Shown here in pieces: positions 46,401-56,842 of a DNA stretch of 64,000 bases. Source of the stretch: Ligustrum vulgare (lineage: Eukaryota > Streptophyta > Magnoliopsida > Lamiales > Oleaceae); contig OY743168.1 in assembly GCA_963555705.1 (NCBI GenBank), forward strand, positions 19,784,139 through 19,848,138, in the 5' to 3' direction. The notes beneath the pieces are model-generated. The model was given only the letters and a program-made list of their open reading frames with translations, searched no databases and had not been told where the DNA came from. Each line of letters starts with the position of its first letter. Position 1 is the stretch's first letter. Both the position numbers and the translations under genes were made by a program.

Positions 46401-49400
46401 AATAATGATATGGTATGGCATAAAAAAATTGTTATGCACTTCAACTAAGGAAAGAGAAAAGTTAATATTCAGTTGTTAAATGACCAAATTCAGTCGAATC
46501 TGCATTATTTAAATTAACCATACTGCCAAAAAAATAAAAATTCTAGAGCTTAGAGAAACCAAACTAAAGAGTATTTGTGAGTTGTTGATATATAAATTAG
46601 TTCAACATAACATCTGGATGCTAACATATGCCTTAAAATTTATTAAATAGAAACTGAAAATCTAAAGATTGAATTAAATCATCTATTATAAATGGTTTTC
46701 AGAATACAAAAATTCATGTTACTTTGAAGGAAGTTTTGGGGAAGAAGGCAGAAGGGGAAAGGAGAATTTGTTACTCAGCAACAGTCTCAATTGGCTCATG
46801 TACTCAGTTACATGACTGGTAAGCTTAAAAAGAATATACATGGTATCTTTATAAAGGTTAAGTTTAAAATCACAACTAAAAGGATAAAATAAATCAGGAA
46901 AATGACGAACCATGTCAGGCTTGAACATTGATTCACATGCACCATACAGCGATTCAGAGGCTGTTCCAGCAACAACAAAATCTTTGGCAAGTTCCCTGGC
47001 ATTCAAAGAAACAAAAATTATATAAACAGAAGTGTATAAATGTATCTCCAAAAACTGCATGTAAAATCTAACAAGATCTGTGACTGTCTGCAATAAGCAT
47101 TAAGCTGCATGCTAGTTCTAACCCGGGCTATACGCACATAATGACAACGCCTTCTTAAACAGGAATAATATATCAAGGTTCTAATCAATTCAAAAATAGA
47201 ATATTAGCAAACAATTTAAGACAATAAAATTCAATCAAAAATTTTTTAGATGATGTTGCAACAGAAAATACTGAATTTTTCATGTTTATGCAAATACGAA
47301 TCAACACTTTTTCCTTAGACACTACACTAAGAACATAAAGAGAAGGTATTTTAAGCACTCAAGTTCATGTGAAAACACTAGATGACTTGTCTTTCAAGAA
47401 ACTATAAGAATTAAATATATGAAGATGCAAAAAGTCAATTTGGTACAATTCCTAAAATTATGTGATTACAAGAATTAAATAGGACCTTAAAGCATTATAT
47501 ATTTTTTTATATAAGGGTACAGCCTAAAGAGACCAAGAATCCTGATGAAAAAATGAAGAGGGGAGAGAAACTGGACATACTTTGCCCCGATAGAATCCAT
47601 GGTGCAAATGAAAGGCTTGTCTTCGTCTCCCAATCCAGCAATTACAGGTTGGCAGAAGTATGGACCAAATCTAAACCACAAAAAAAAGAAACCAAGCACG
47701 TCATCCTCTCGATAAATGATTAACTGATTTTTAAAACATGTATGAAGTGTGAGATTTCTTCTAATATAATGGCCTGATTAGATCCAAGTGCGCATACACA
47801 AAAGGAAGGGGAAAGGAACAAGGAAATAAAGATACAAATTCACTAACATAAGAAGAAAATTATAGAACCAAGTAGTGTCTTCAATTACATCTTCCATAAA
47901 CTTGCACATCTTATCTCTCCATGATGTAGCCGGCTATGAGTTACTATAATCTCTTATCGCCATTTGCTTCCACATTTAGCAGTAAACCAACCAGTACGAT
48001 AAGCAATGCATGATTTTTCAAAACAACGGACAGAAAACACAAAAGAAATTGATGCACATACTCGGTGAGTTGGTAGTAGTAGGATTTATCTATTTATGCA
48101 TGAGTTTGGATATAGAGCAGACCCATATTAATTTTAATCATAAAACAGAAAATCTATAGGCACAATATACGGCAAAGAGCAGAACATTATATGCAAGTTC
48201 AGAATGAAACTACAGTGTATATTTGCTCAGAAACAGAGGCTGCTCAACTCCACCTTTAAGTTCCTCAACCCACTGGTAGTGGTATAATCTATTAAATCAA
48301 GCTGCAGTTTATGTGAACTTGTACTGCATTTTTACATTCAAGTTCTCACTGTTAAACCCTTTTCTTTTAAAAAAAAAATTATATCAAAGCAACAGCAATT
48401 TATTTTTAACTGCACAGCCCTCAAGTGTACCATGATAAGCAGTCCGGTCATGAGTAAATCAGGGATATTCGGAATTTACCAACCTTTTCTCGTAAAGAAT
48501 AGCAGATACGAGGCTAGCAAAAGTTTCAGGCTTCATGTCCCTCTCTTCTCTAAGCTGATATAACTTGTGACGAAAAACAAGCCGTTGATATCTTCATAGA
48601 GTTCCAAAAGGAAAAAGAAATCAGTAATCCCACAAAGTTCATCAAAAATCAATCTAAAACAAAGAAAGAAGCACCAGGAAAGAGTAGATCCTTCACTAAA
48701 TTCATGATTTAGTTATACTTAAAAGTGGGCATTTAAGTTTTACTTCCTGTTTCAGCAATACTCAATGAAACACAAACATTACCATAATAGTTGAAAACAA
48801 TTTTCATGCTGCTGGAGAAAGGTTCAATCTTGGGAACTAGAGTATAACCACATCATCTTGCATACAATTCTTCAGAATTGTATCTCTCCCTAATAAGCAA
48901 GTGCAATTCACTACATATTTCAGGATGTGTCAACAGTTTTGAACAACACAATGTGTGTCATGTTCATCCTTCGGAGTTTGAAACCGAGAAGAAAAATGTT
49001 CTTCTTAGTTTTTTGTCAATATGCATGTACATGTTTTATGCTTCTTGTCTCTCTTCATAAATATACAAAACACATAATTCAAACCACAATTTCTTACCTC
49101 CACTTCCTTCCATTTCATTATTATCCAAAGTACTATTACTAATAAACACATGTTTTGTAAAGAAACCTAAAAACTAAATTAGGAGAAATTCTTCATCGTT
49201 AAAAAAAGGGAAATTTTGGATTACGAATGATTGAGTAAACAAAGAAGGTGTCTAATAAAATTTCAAAGGAAGGTAATTTTTCTTTTTCCTTCACTATTTT
49301 TGTCCTTAATAAATTTCCTCAGCCATCTAGCTAAATGCAAATCATGTCAAAGATATCATAGCTTGCTATAATTGTAACATGTGTATCCACATAAACATCA

Positions 49401-49995
49401 GTATACAGTGGATGGCGGTTTTGAGCCACAGAGTCAGATACAGCAGGCCACTCAAACTCTGTACCTTTCTCTAATGGTATAACTATGGATGTTATCAATA
49501 AAAATTGAGGCGAACTTGCATGTGAAGCTTCAGAATTCTAATGTCCTATACTATATATCAAAGGCCCAGTGCATCTTTACACAAAAAACCCGCGTACATC
49601 ATGTGTCAATCATTTTACTAAAAGCTGCCTAATATTGATAACCACTATATACATGAGATAAATGAGTAGAACTATAATTGGAAAATAGTATTTACAATGT
49701 CTGGGCGTCGGTAGCCAGGCCCGAAAGACCGATGAAGAGCTTGTCGTGGATATTATAAATCTTTTGAAAATCCGTGGCGATGGTCTGCAGCTGCACTCCC
49801 AACCGGCGGTCACTAGCGATCGCGAAGCAATTCTTCCCCACCATTGCCACAAGGGCACTCCCATTGTACTCAAAGATCTGAATTTTTTACAGTTCACTTT
49901 AATTTCAATCAAATAACAATGAACTCATTAGGGTTTTATACTGTATGCGTAATAATAACAAGAGATTGATATGGGTGTATAGCACTTACCGACAT
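43443..49995 (-). CDS. PBC: 20S proteasome subunit beta type-3 (PBC)
   Basis: Seven coding exons: 49995-49990 (ATGTCG only), 49877-49696, 48591-48484, 47670-47581, 46995-46911, 43764-43670 and 43491-43443. They total 615 nt for 204 aa, the usual length of plant beta-3. All junctions are GT-AG and in phase. Landmarks: [130 protein letters not shown] and the end ILKGRMD. Beta-3 is one of the non-catalytic beta subunits of the 20S core and has no processed N-terminal Thr; it is structural in cytosol and nucleus. Intron 5 (3.1 kb) contains a Mutator-like element and a MITE. No lesion is seen. The two-codon first exon decides the start. Confidence 0.97.
44103..44278. mobile_element. Harbinger-type MITE in PBC intron 5
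   Basis: 176 bp, GAACTTGTTTG...CACCAAACAAGCAC, flanked by TAA on both sides (44100-44102, 44279-44281). Read on the minus strand, the core (TGGTTGAAAAGTGATTG) is the recurring MITE core of this window. Confidence 0.82.
45010..46070. mobile_element. Mutator-like element in PBC intron 5, possible Pack-MULE
   Basis: 1061 bp. The left end GGGCAAAGTATATAACTAC and the right end (complement) GGGAAAATTACATAGGCCC are only weakly alike, but the 9-bp flank TTTATTATT is perfect (45001-45009, 46071-46079). The centre, 45290-45850, is GC-rich and codes-like on either strand (Pro/His/Thr-rich or Trp/Gly-rich), very unlike the surrounding intron. That suggests captured genic sequence, but no family was recognised. 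Confidence 0.7.
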
Positions 49996-50640
49996 CTCGA
50001 CTGATATATAGAGCGATACCAAAAATTCGGGCTTCTTAGTGGAAATTATGAATTTGGGAGGGGAATTATAGTTTGTTGGTGGCTTGGGAGAGGGGAAACT
50101 TCAATTTACAATCAAAACGAACCGGACCGGTTTGAGGGTGAAGCGATCGGAGCTCTTAGACAGACCGGTTCTGTTTGTGGTTCCGAGTCTTTAGACGCCT
50201 TTCATTCATTTGGTAAACCGTTTATAAACATTTCTTTATATTTATTATATATAAATGGCAATGTATTAATATTTAGTTAGTCTTTTTTGTTTGAAAAGTT
50301 AAAAATACTAATAGTGTGCGAAAATCTTTGATTAGTCAAAATTATTAACTTTTAGAAAAAAAATCAATAAGATGTTACCATGTGACTAAACATTTTTTTT
50401 TTTAACCAAACAGAGGCTTTGAAGGCTTGATTCTCAATTTCTATGTTTCCAAGCCTTGTTAGATCCTCATTTTCAAATCTCTATTTTTCGTACTCATTTT
50501 TAACCATATTTACTCAATAAAATATTTTATACATAAATTCAAATTTTTTTACTACTTTTAAACCACACAATCTTAAAAAATTACTATTCAAAAATCAATT
50601 TCTTTTCAATAAATAATTATATATATATTTAAAACATTTC
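49996..50640. other. PBC promoter region and AT-rich flank
   Basis: GC-richer sequence at 50040-50210 just upstream of the PBC start codon presumably holds the promoter and 5' UTR. No TATA box was convincingly assigned. Beyond it is AT-rich, with no gene seen. Confidence 0.4.
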
Positions 50641-51197
50641 TGGGGATGACAATAATACTTACGTACCCAAAATTCGTTGAGTACCCTACACAAATGGGCA
50701 GAAATTACCCTACCAAATGGATTGTGGGTAGGGTATGTGTATAAATTTAAAAATCTGACATGGGTATGGGTAGGGTATGAGTATTGTAAAAAAATCAATA
50801 CCCAACCCATATACCCATTAATTTTTTTTTAAAAAAAAATTATTGTATTTAAATTTTAACAGTATATAGTTTTGGTCCTTTTGGACAAGTAGATTATTTG
50901 ATATTTGCTTATTTTTTGACAATTGGAGTTTATTTATTTTTGGACAATGGATGTTGTTATATTTTTACTTCATTACCAATGCCAAAAAAATAAAAATTAA
51001 AAAAAATATTAAAATTAAAATACGTAACGAGTTTTAAATGGATATAAAAGTATACCTGCACCCTACACACATCCAACCCGCACCCAACCCGCAACTCTTA
51101 AGTGGGTATATGGGTAGGGTATGAGTATTATAAATTTCTAGTGGGTAGAGCATAGATTTTCCAAATCTGCCTCATACTCTACCCATTGTCATCTCTA
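50641..51197. mobile_element. Non-autonomous hAT-type element
   Basis: 557 bp, TGGGGATGACAAT...ATTGTCATCTCTA, with 8-bp flanks AACATTTC and AACCATTC (6 of 8 match). GGGTAGGGTATG and CATACTCTACCC words fill both ends in inverted orientation. No transposase. Confidence 0.75.
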
Positions 51198-52031
51198 AAC
51201 CATTCTCTATATTTTAACTACACATTTCTTTTACAAAAAAAAAAAAAAAAAAATCATTTTTCACAAATTATTCAAACAATTTCTCTACTAAACAGGGCGA
51301 ATATATCTCCACTCCCACTCCATAACAAAGGCACAAAATTTGACTGAACTCACAATACGCGCAAACTAGTTCTGGCCTGCATTGCAGCCATCTGACTCCT
51401 ACAAAGATATGAGCAATACTTGTGTTATGGCCTAAGATACAAAAAATACTGGCAGTTATAATTTAGGGCATGTTCGGCAGCCATGATTTGAATGGGAAGA
51501 AGACAAAAAAATACAAAATTTAATTTACACAATTTCACGTACCATTTTTTAACCAAATATATTTTCTCTCTTCAATTTTTAACCCCACATCTTACCTAGA
51601 AAACACAAATAAATCAACCAAATAATTTCAATTTCAATTAGAAGATACTGAACCCGCAAAAATCACTGCCCAATAGATTGATGTTTTTGGTGTTACAAAC
51701 TTGAATTTCTACATCCAAGTTCTTTGTGATCCATCGTTAATCAGAATTAGGAATTTCTCAAGTAGGATCTAGGAATCTACCGTACTAAATGGATTTTGTT
51801 GAAATCCTTACTCTTGAAATGGAGAATCAATGAGAGAGCCAGCATTTTGTTTTCATCGTGCGTTTTTACTGGTGATTACTAATGATCCGTGACATGACAT
51901 GATTATTGAAGTTCAATAAATATGCAGCACCCGTTCTCAAGTTTAGCACACTTAGGCAATGCTCGAATTAGAAAATAGCTAGGCGAAAGCAATAGAAATG
52001 TTAAAATCAGTGATCCAAGATGAAATTGACG

Positions 52032-52033
<2 letters not shown>
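51198..52033. other. No gene seen; MITE fragment
   Basis: At about 51465-51660, GGGCATGTTCGGCAG is followed by the reversed MITE core (CACAATTTCACGTACCATTTTTTAACC). It relates to the element at 59340, but the right terminus is missing. A tract at about 51234-51253. Confidence 0.5.
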
Positions 52034-52097
<64 letters not shown>

Positions 52098-52101
52098 ATA
52101 T
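52034..52101. repeat. (TA)n microsatellite
   Basis: About 30 TA units with one interruption. The Tyr/Ile-repeat frame across it is an artefact of the repeat. Confidence 0.95.
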
Positions 52102-52136
52102 GAAGATGTTATAACCATCGGAGGTCATTATAACAT

Positions 52137-52162
52137 ACCCACCCGTCACATGACGGGTGGGT
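52137..52162. repeat. Perfect 12-bp-arm hairpin
   Basis: ACCCACCCGTCA and TGACGGGTGGGT separated by CA. GC-rich in an AT-rich setting, 38 bases from the 3' end of the neighbouring Helitron. Its role is unknown. Confidence 0.85.
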
Positions 52163-52618
52163 GTTGGATGAAAATTGACTTGAGCGCTTCTAACATATAC
52201 TAGTGAAAGACTCGTACAATGTACGAGTATCGTTTTGAAATTGAATTTATTTACGTGAACCTAAATCAATCTAAAAAAACCTGAATTTTGTAATTGTGCT
52301 TAAAGTAATTGTGATTTAGAGGCAAATATTCATCATTCATTATGGAATTTCTCTATGTATAAAAGAAAAATCATCGAATGCATTTGAAAAAGGGATAATT
52401 CATTACAAAGAATCAAACCCATAAAACGAGAGGGGGAAAACTAAGAGAATATTCTTATTAAAGAAAAAAAGAACAAACTGGTGGAATCATGTTCAAGTCA
52501 AGAACAGTCCACTATCATCTGAGACTATTTACGTTAGCTAATCCAAGCTCTTCCACTATTATATTTAACAACATAAATCAAGTGCATCACTGATGTTTAA
52601 CGTCTGAATTCAGTATTT

Positions 52619-53010
52619 AACCTCTTCCACCTTATTAGCAAGCCTATCGTTGACAAGCTCATCATACCTCAATTTGATGGATGCCCCCAAGTAATTAAAG
52701 AACTGGACGTCCAGTTGGAGTCCAAGCCCCACTTCTTATTTTTAGTCGAGTACAACTACAACTATTGGTGTTGATTCATTGTGCTTAGCTGAAGTGGTCA
52801 TTCATAATTCTCCACAGAGCTATCTTGCGGATTTCTACGTAAGTATACAGAAACAGAAAAAATTGAGTTAATTTATAATTATATGTGATGAATTTATTTT
52901 TACTTACAGGTGCAGATTTTTCCATTAAGGTACGAGAATAAAATTTTTCATGACTGATCGATGCACCAAGAGTTCCGGTTGAGTATTTTAAAAGTACATC
53001 AGGTCTTGTT
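52619..53010 (-). pseudogene. Two candidate captured exons, unrecognised
   Basis: One stretch (about 53006-52910) reads PDVLLKYSTGTLGASISHEK and FYSRTLMEKSAP and ends at an excellent donor (CACCT|GTAAGT). A second (about 52729-52610) reads LDVQFFNYLGASIKLRYDEL and VNDRLANKVEEVKY to a TGA. Both look like genuine protein but match no family I can name. The phase of the first does not follow from the exon at 53216, so missing exons or separate sources are likely. Confidence 0.4.
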
Positions 53011-53215
53011 ATATGGAAAATCAATGATTAGAGATGAATATTCTGTGAGTTTTTGGTTGGGTTCAAAATGTATACATTCAGTAGGAACGAGCTACACATG
53101 CAGGCATGAGATGAAGAACATATATCGTTAAAAGGCTAGAAACAAATTTTGGTATTACTTGAATGTAATAAAGTATGTGAATACGAGTCACAATGCAAAA
53201 TAATAAAAATCGTAC

Positions 53216-53488
53216 CTTTTGTTCATCCTAATGGACCTCAAATTCATCCACAGCTCTTACCAATATTCCTTCAACCTAGAATTAGCCAAACAAAGCTTGA
53301 CCACCCTTAGCTCAATTTTACACCAATGTTTAAGTCTTGACTATGCACAAAAATGTATTTAAAAGATGAACCTGAGTGTAGTTTAAGGGATTCTTTTGCA
53401 ACTCGGTTATGTACAACTCAATGTTTTTCTTGGAATCCCGCACAAGTTGGGCCTCGGTCTTCTCTCCCAAAACGACGTATTTACTTTC
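53216..53488 (-). pseudogene. Captured gene fragment with in-frame stop, unrecognised
   Basis: Two exons in matching phase: 53488-53372 (39 codons, ESKYVVLGEKTEAQLVRD then ELQKNPLNYTQ) and 53275-53216 (20 codons, VEGILVRAVDEFEVH, stop, DEQK). The acceptor and donor sites are canonical. TAG, most simply a mutated CAG codon, lies in the second exon at 53230-53228. The protein is predicted to be helical and charged. No family was identified. Confidence 0.55.
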
Positions 53489-53663
53489 CTTTTAGGACTT
53501 ATGAAGTTACCAAAACGATAATTAATGAACAAAACTTCGCCCATTGAAAAAATAAAAATAAAAAATAGAAGTTTACTGTATCAACGAAATTATAATATAC
53601 CAGAATTTAATTTATGAGGAGCCTTGCTTATCTTGATAGATATTGAATTAATCCTACTATAGA

Positions 53664-54129
53664 TAGGGGTGGGCATTACCCAACCGAAACTGCCGAACCC
53701 GACCCGATCGGGTTGGATCAGTTTTTATCAAAATTGGGTTGGACAGTTGGGTTCGAGTTTTTTGTAAATTTTTTTGTTCGGGTTGGGTTGGGTAAAAAAC
53801 CCGACACAACTCAACCCAACAAGAATTTTATAAAATTAGGCCCATTTAAATTTTGAAATATCAAAAATCCAACTAAAGCTCCCAAAATCCTTCCCAATCC
53901 AAAATGAAACCTAACCTAATGAATATATTTGAATTAAAATGCCGTTTCCCAAAATCATTCATAGAATCTGTAAACTTGCATAAATAATTAAATATAGATT
54001 TTGTTTAAATTAAAATGCTATTTTTATCAATTTGGGCCAAAGCCCAACCCGATTTAAACAAACATTTGGGTTGGGTTCATTTTCCCCCCAAACCCGACCC
54101 GACCGAACCCATGCCCACCCCAACCCCTA
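53664..54129. mobile_element. hAT-type MITE
   Basis: 466 bp, TAGGGGTGGGCAT...ATGCCCACCCCAACCCCTA, with 8-bp flanks ACTATAGA and ACTACAGA (7 of 8). Subterminal GGGTTGGGTT and AACCCGACCCGA repeats. It lies inside the Helitron, so is younger. Confidence 0.88.
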
Positions 54130-54674
54130 ACTACAGAGCTCTTTGTCAGAAGAAAATGTAACAATAACATTCTTCTTCATATCAACACCTAAAACATCAA
54201 AACATGAGGAAACACAAGTACCAGAAAAGTAAATTCTATCACCGAAGATGAAAAATATATGTTGAACTGGAAGCATGCAATTAGCTCATTGAAAATACCA
54301 GTTTATCATGAATAAAATATGTCTAAGATTATTTGTAGCCAATCAGAAATAAAATATCTCCGATTAGCTATGTGCTTTACAATTTAACCTCATCAAGTGG
54401 TCTGAATTATGGAAAATTGGGTTGAGGTCTACAAGGTGCAAGCACATGTAGTTTTCAAGCCAAACCTAAGGCAGTTGTGTGTGATTATACCAAGATTCAC
54501 ATATTTAATACATGCATGAAAAAAAAGTTATGGCTAAATTTGGAAAGGAAACAACTTAGCAAACATCTATTGAAATAGTTAAATGATGAGATCCCATATA
54601 TTTTGGCTACATAAGAAAAAAATTAATTGAAATGAACAAAGTTGCCATGGAAGAACAATAATGAATGCAGATAC

Positions 54675-55225
54675 CTTCAACACAAGGAGAAGGAGGCAAA
54701 AGCTCCTCTGTTTCCGTATTCTCATATCTCCTTATAATTGTATCAATGGCATCACCAACCCAATCGTATGTAGTCTCAAGATCCGTATATTCAGCTTACC
54801 AAATGAAGAATGTGCAAATTGAGCAAAAAAATATCAAGAGATTAAACCCATAAAAAAAATTAAAAATTAAAAACCTCAGAATTAGCTTTGGAGTACATGA
54901 TTTCCTTAGCTTTCAATAACACAGCAGGAAGCTTCTCTTGCCATTCTTTATTCTTCTTAGTTGCAGGGCAGTGATTCTCGTTAATAAGCCTAGCTACTCT
55001 TGCCATTCTTTATTCTTCTTATTTGCAGGGCAGTGATTCTCGTTAACAAGCCTAGTCAAATAGTAAACATTTAACAAATTTCACTTAAAACAAGAAAATA
55101 AATTCAAGAAACATAAAAGTTGTTAACTGAAAATGTCTAATAATTGAACCTCTCATGGGTTGGTGCTTATGATTGTGCCAAGCTCTTCTCAAATATTCAT
55201 ATGGTCTGAGACCTGGCCTTGGCAT
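54675..55225 (-). pseudogene. Fragment of a conserved plant gene of unknown function
   Basis: Exon 1 (55225-55128) begins MPRPGLRPYEYLRRAWHNHK and HQPMRGSII. Exon 2 reads LINENHCPATKKNKEWQEKL then AKEIMYSKANSE, ending at 54875. Exon 3 (54795-54675) reads AEYTDLETTYDWVGDAIDTI then TETEELLPPSPCVE. This follows an uncharacterised plant protein family with the same N-terminus, recalled from memory; its function is unknown to me. Three signs of decay are present. A 62-bp duplication repeats the acceptor and start of exon 2 (acceptors at 55052 and 54990), and the first copy runs into TAG. The acceptor before exon 3 reads AA where AG is needed to keep phase. The C-terminal exons are absent. It lies within the Helitron in its orientation. 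Confidence 0.78.
54938..55061 (-). repeat. 62-bp tandem duplication over a splice acceptor
   Basis: The block from CTTGCCATTCTTTATTCTTC to TAAGCCTAG (plus strand) is repeated after 62 bases with a few substitutions. It duplicates a 3' splice site plus the first codons of exon 2. Confidence 0.92.
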
Positions 55226-56368
55226 CTTCCTTCACCTACTGAAAAACTCCACATATGTTTGTACCTCATTATATGGAAGAAAGTGAAATCAGCTTTACAT
55301 ATAAATCAATTTGGCACAAATTCACACTAACCCCTAATCAACACCCACCTCAAAATACAACAAAATATTATTGCAAGATAAACCAGGAAATCTTATCAAA
55401 CAAGAAACAGAAAAATTCAAATTAGTAATTCACAACAGTTGGCCAAATCTCCAAGCAAATCTACATGAGTATAAATCATAAAACAATTCACTTGACAATA
55501 AATAAGAGAAGTAGAAAAAAGGAAGATTGATGAAAATCTTTACTTTCTTTCTTGGCTTCCAAGTGAAGCCTATCCAGCTTCAATTTTTCTTTAAATGCGT
55601 GTTTTGCATTATTATACCGTGTCATAAAGAATATAAATCAATTAAAGGCCTATAATTTATCAAAAAAAAAAAATCATAGCAAATGAAAACATTGTTGCTT
55701 TTAATTCAACTATCAATGAATAGGATGGCAAATCAAATCACATGAACTTTGAATTAACCTAGAGAAAAATTCTTCACCAAAGTGAATATCAAGAACATGA
55801 TTAAGAACCCTGGTTTATGCACCAACAAACATTAAAATAAATCATTTAGAGAAGTAGTAGGCTCACCATCCAGATCGTGCAGCATGCTGAACAAGGGAAA
55901 TGCTGAAAGGAGAGTATCCAAAGAATACATAAGAAATATCATTTGGACTCTTCATTGATAAATCCAACAGTTTGATGAGGAGTGGAGCACTAAATTTTAT
56001 AGTTCAATAGTTAGATAAATCATAACAGTGCTTCTATACAATTGGATGTCTTTGAAAAGTATAAAAATACATGTTCTTTACGTTAAGTAAAATAGATGAT
56101 CCTTCAGTTGTTCTCTCACAATGGAGCCAGAGCCAGCACTATATAATTTAAAAGCAATTTGTTAAAGGCTATGGTATACAAACTCTCTATCCTTAACTAC
56201 CAAAACTTTTAAAACATTAACTAATGAAATCATGCTTTCTATTAAGGGATATATTATCTGAGGATAAAGCTCATCAAAAATTACTTCACCCTCTCAACTT
56301 TTTTGGATACAGAGGACTAAGTCCATATACAAAGTAATGTCCATAGTTATTCCTAGCTAAGGCTCAAC
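55226..56368 (-). other. Helitron 5' part, one coiled-coil-like stretch
   Basis: The minus-strand frame near 55620-55545 reads RYNNAKHAFKEKLKLDRLHL then EAKKESK. It is charged and helical and perhaps another captured exon, but unrecognised. Nothing else is supported. Confidence 0.35.
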
Positions 56369-56834
56369 TAGGGATGGCAAAATGGCTTGTCGGCTCGAGC
56401 CGCTCGGGCTCGGCTCGAAAAAAGATCGGGCTAAGCTCGGCTCGCGGCTCGAGATTTCGAGCCAAAGCTCGAGCCAAGCTTTTTTTTGAGAGACGGGCTT
56501 TGGCTCGGCTCGGCTCGAGTAAAAAAAAAAAGCCCGCTAAAAAAGCTCAATGAGAGCTTGAACAATTAATTTCGACCACGAGTTCGGCTCAACTTGCTAT
56601 ATATACAAACTTTTCAATAAAAAATTTATGAATTTTTGCTATAAAAATAAGAGAAAAAGTAAAAGCTCGGGACTTGGCTCGGTTCAGCTCGGAAAAAGTT
56701 CGAGCTAAAGCTCGAGTCGAGCCTTATTTTTGGGGGACGAGCTTTAGCTCGACTCGGCTCGGGCCAAAAAAAGCTCGACCCCAAAAAGTTCGAGCCAAGT
56801 TCGAGCTTTGATCTTCGGCTCGTTGACACTCCTA
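56369..56834. mobile_element. hAT-type MITE, GCTCG-rich
   Basis: 466 bp, TAGGGATGGCAAAAT...GTTGACACTCCTA, with a perfect 8-bp duplication GGCTCAAC (56361-56368, 56835-56842). Dense GGCTCGAGC and GCTCGGCTCG words occur in inverted arrangement. Nested in the Helitron. Confidence 0.92.
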
Positions 56835-56842
56835 GGCTCAAC

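Noticed and set aside
51903..52118. Tyr/Ile-repeat protein
   Set aside because: Translation of the (TA)n microsatellite.
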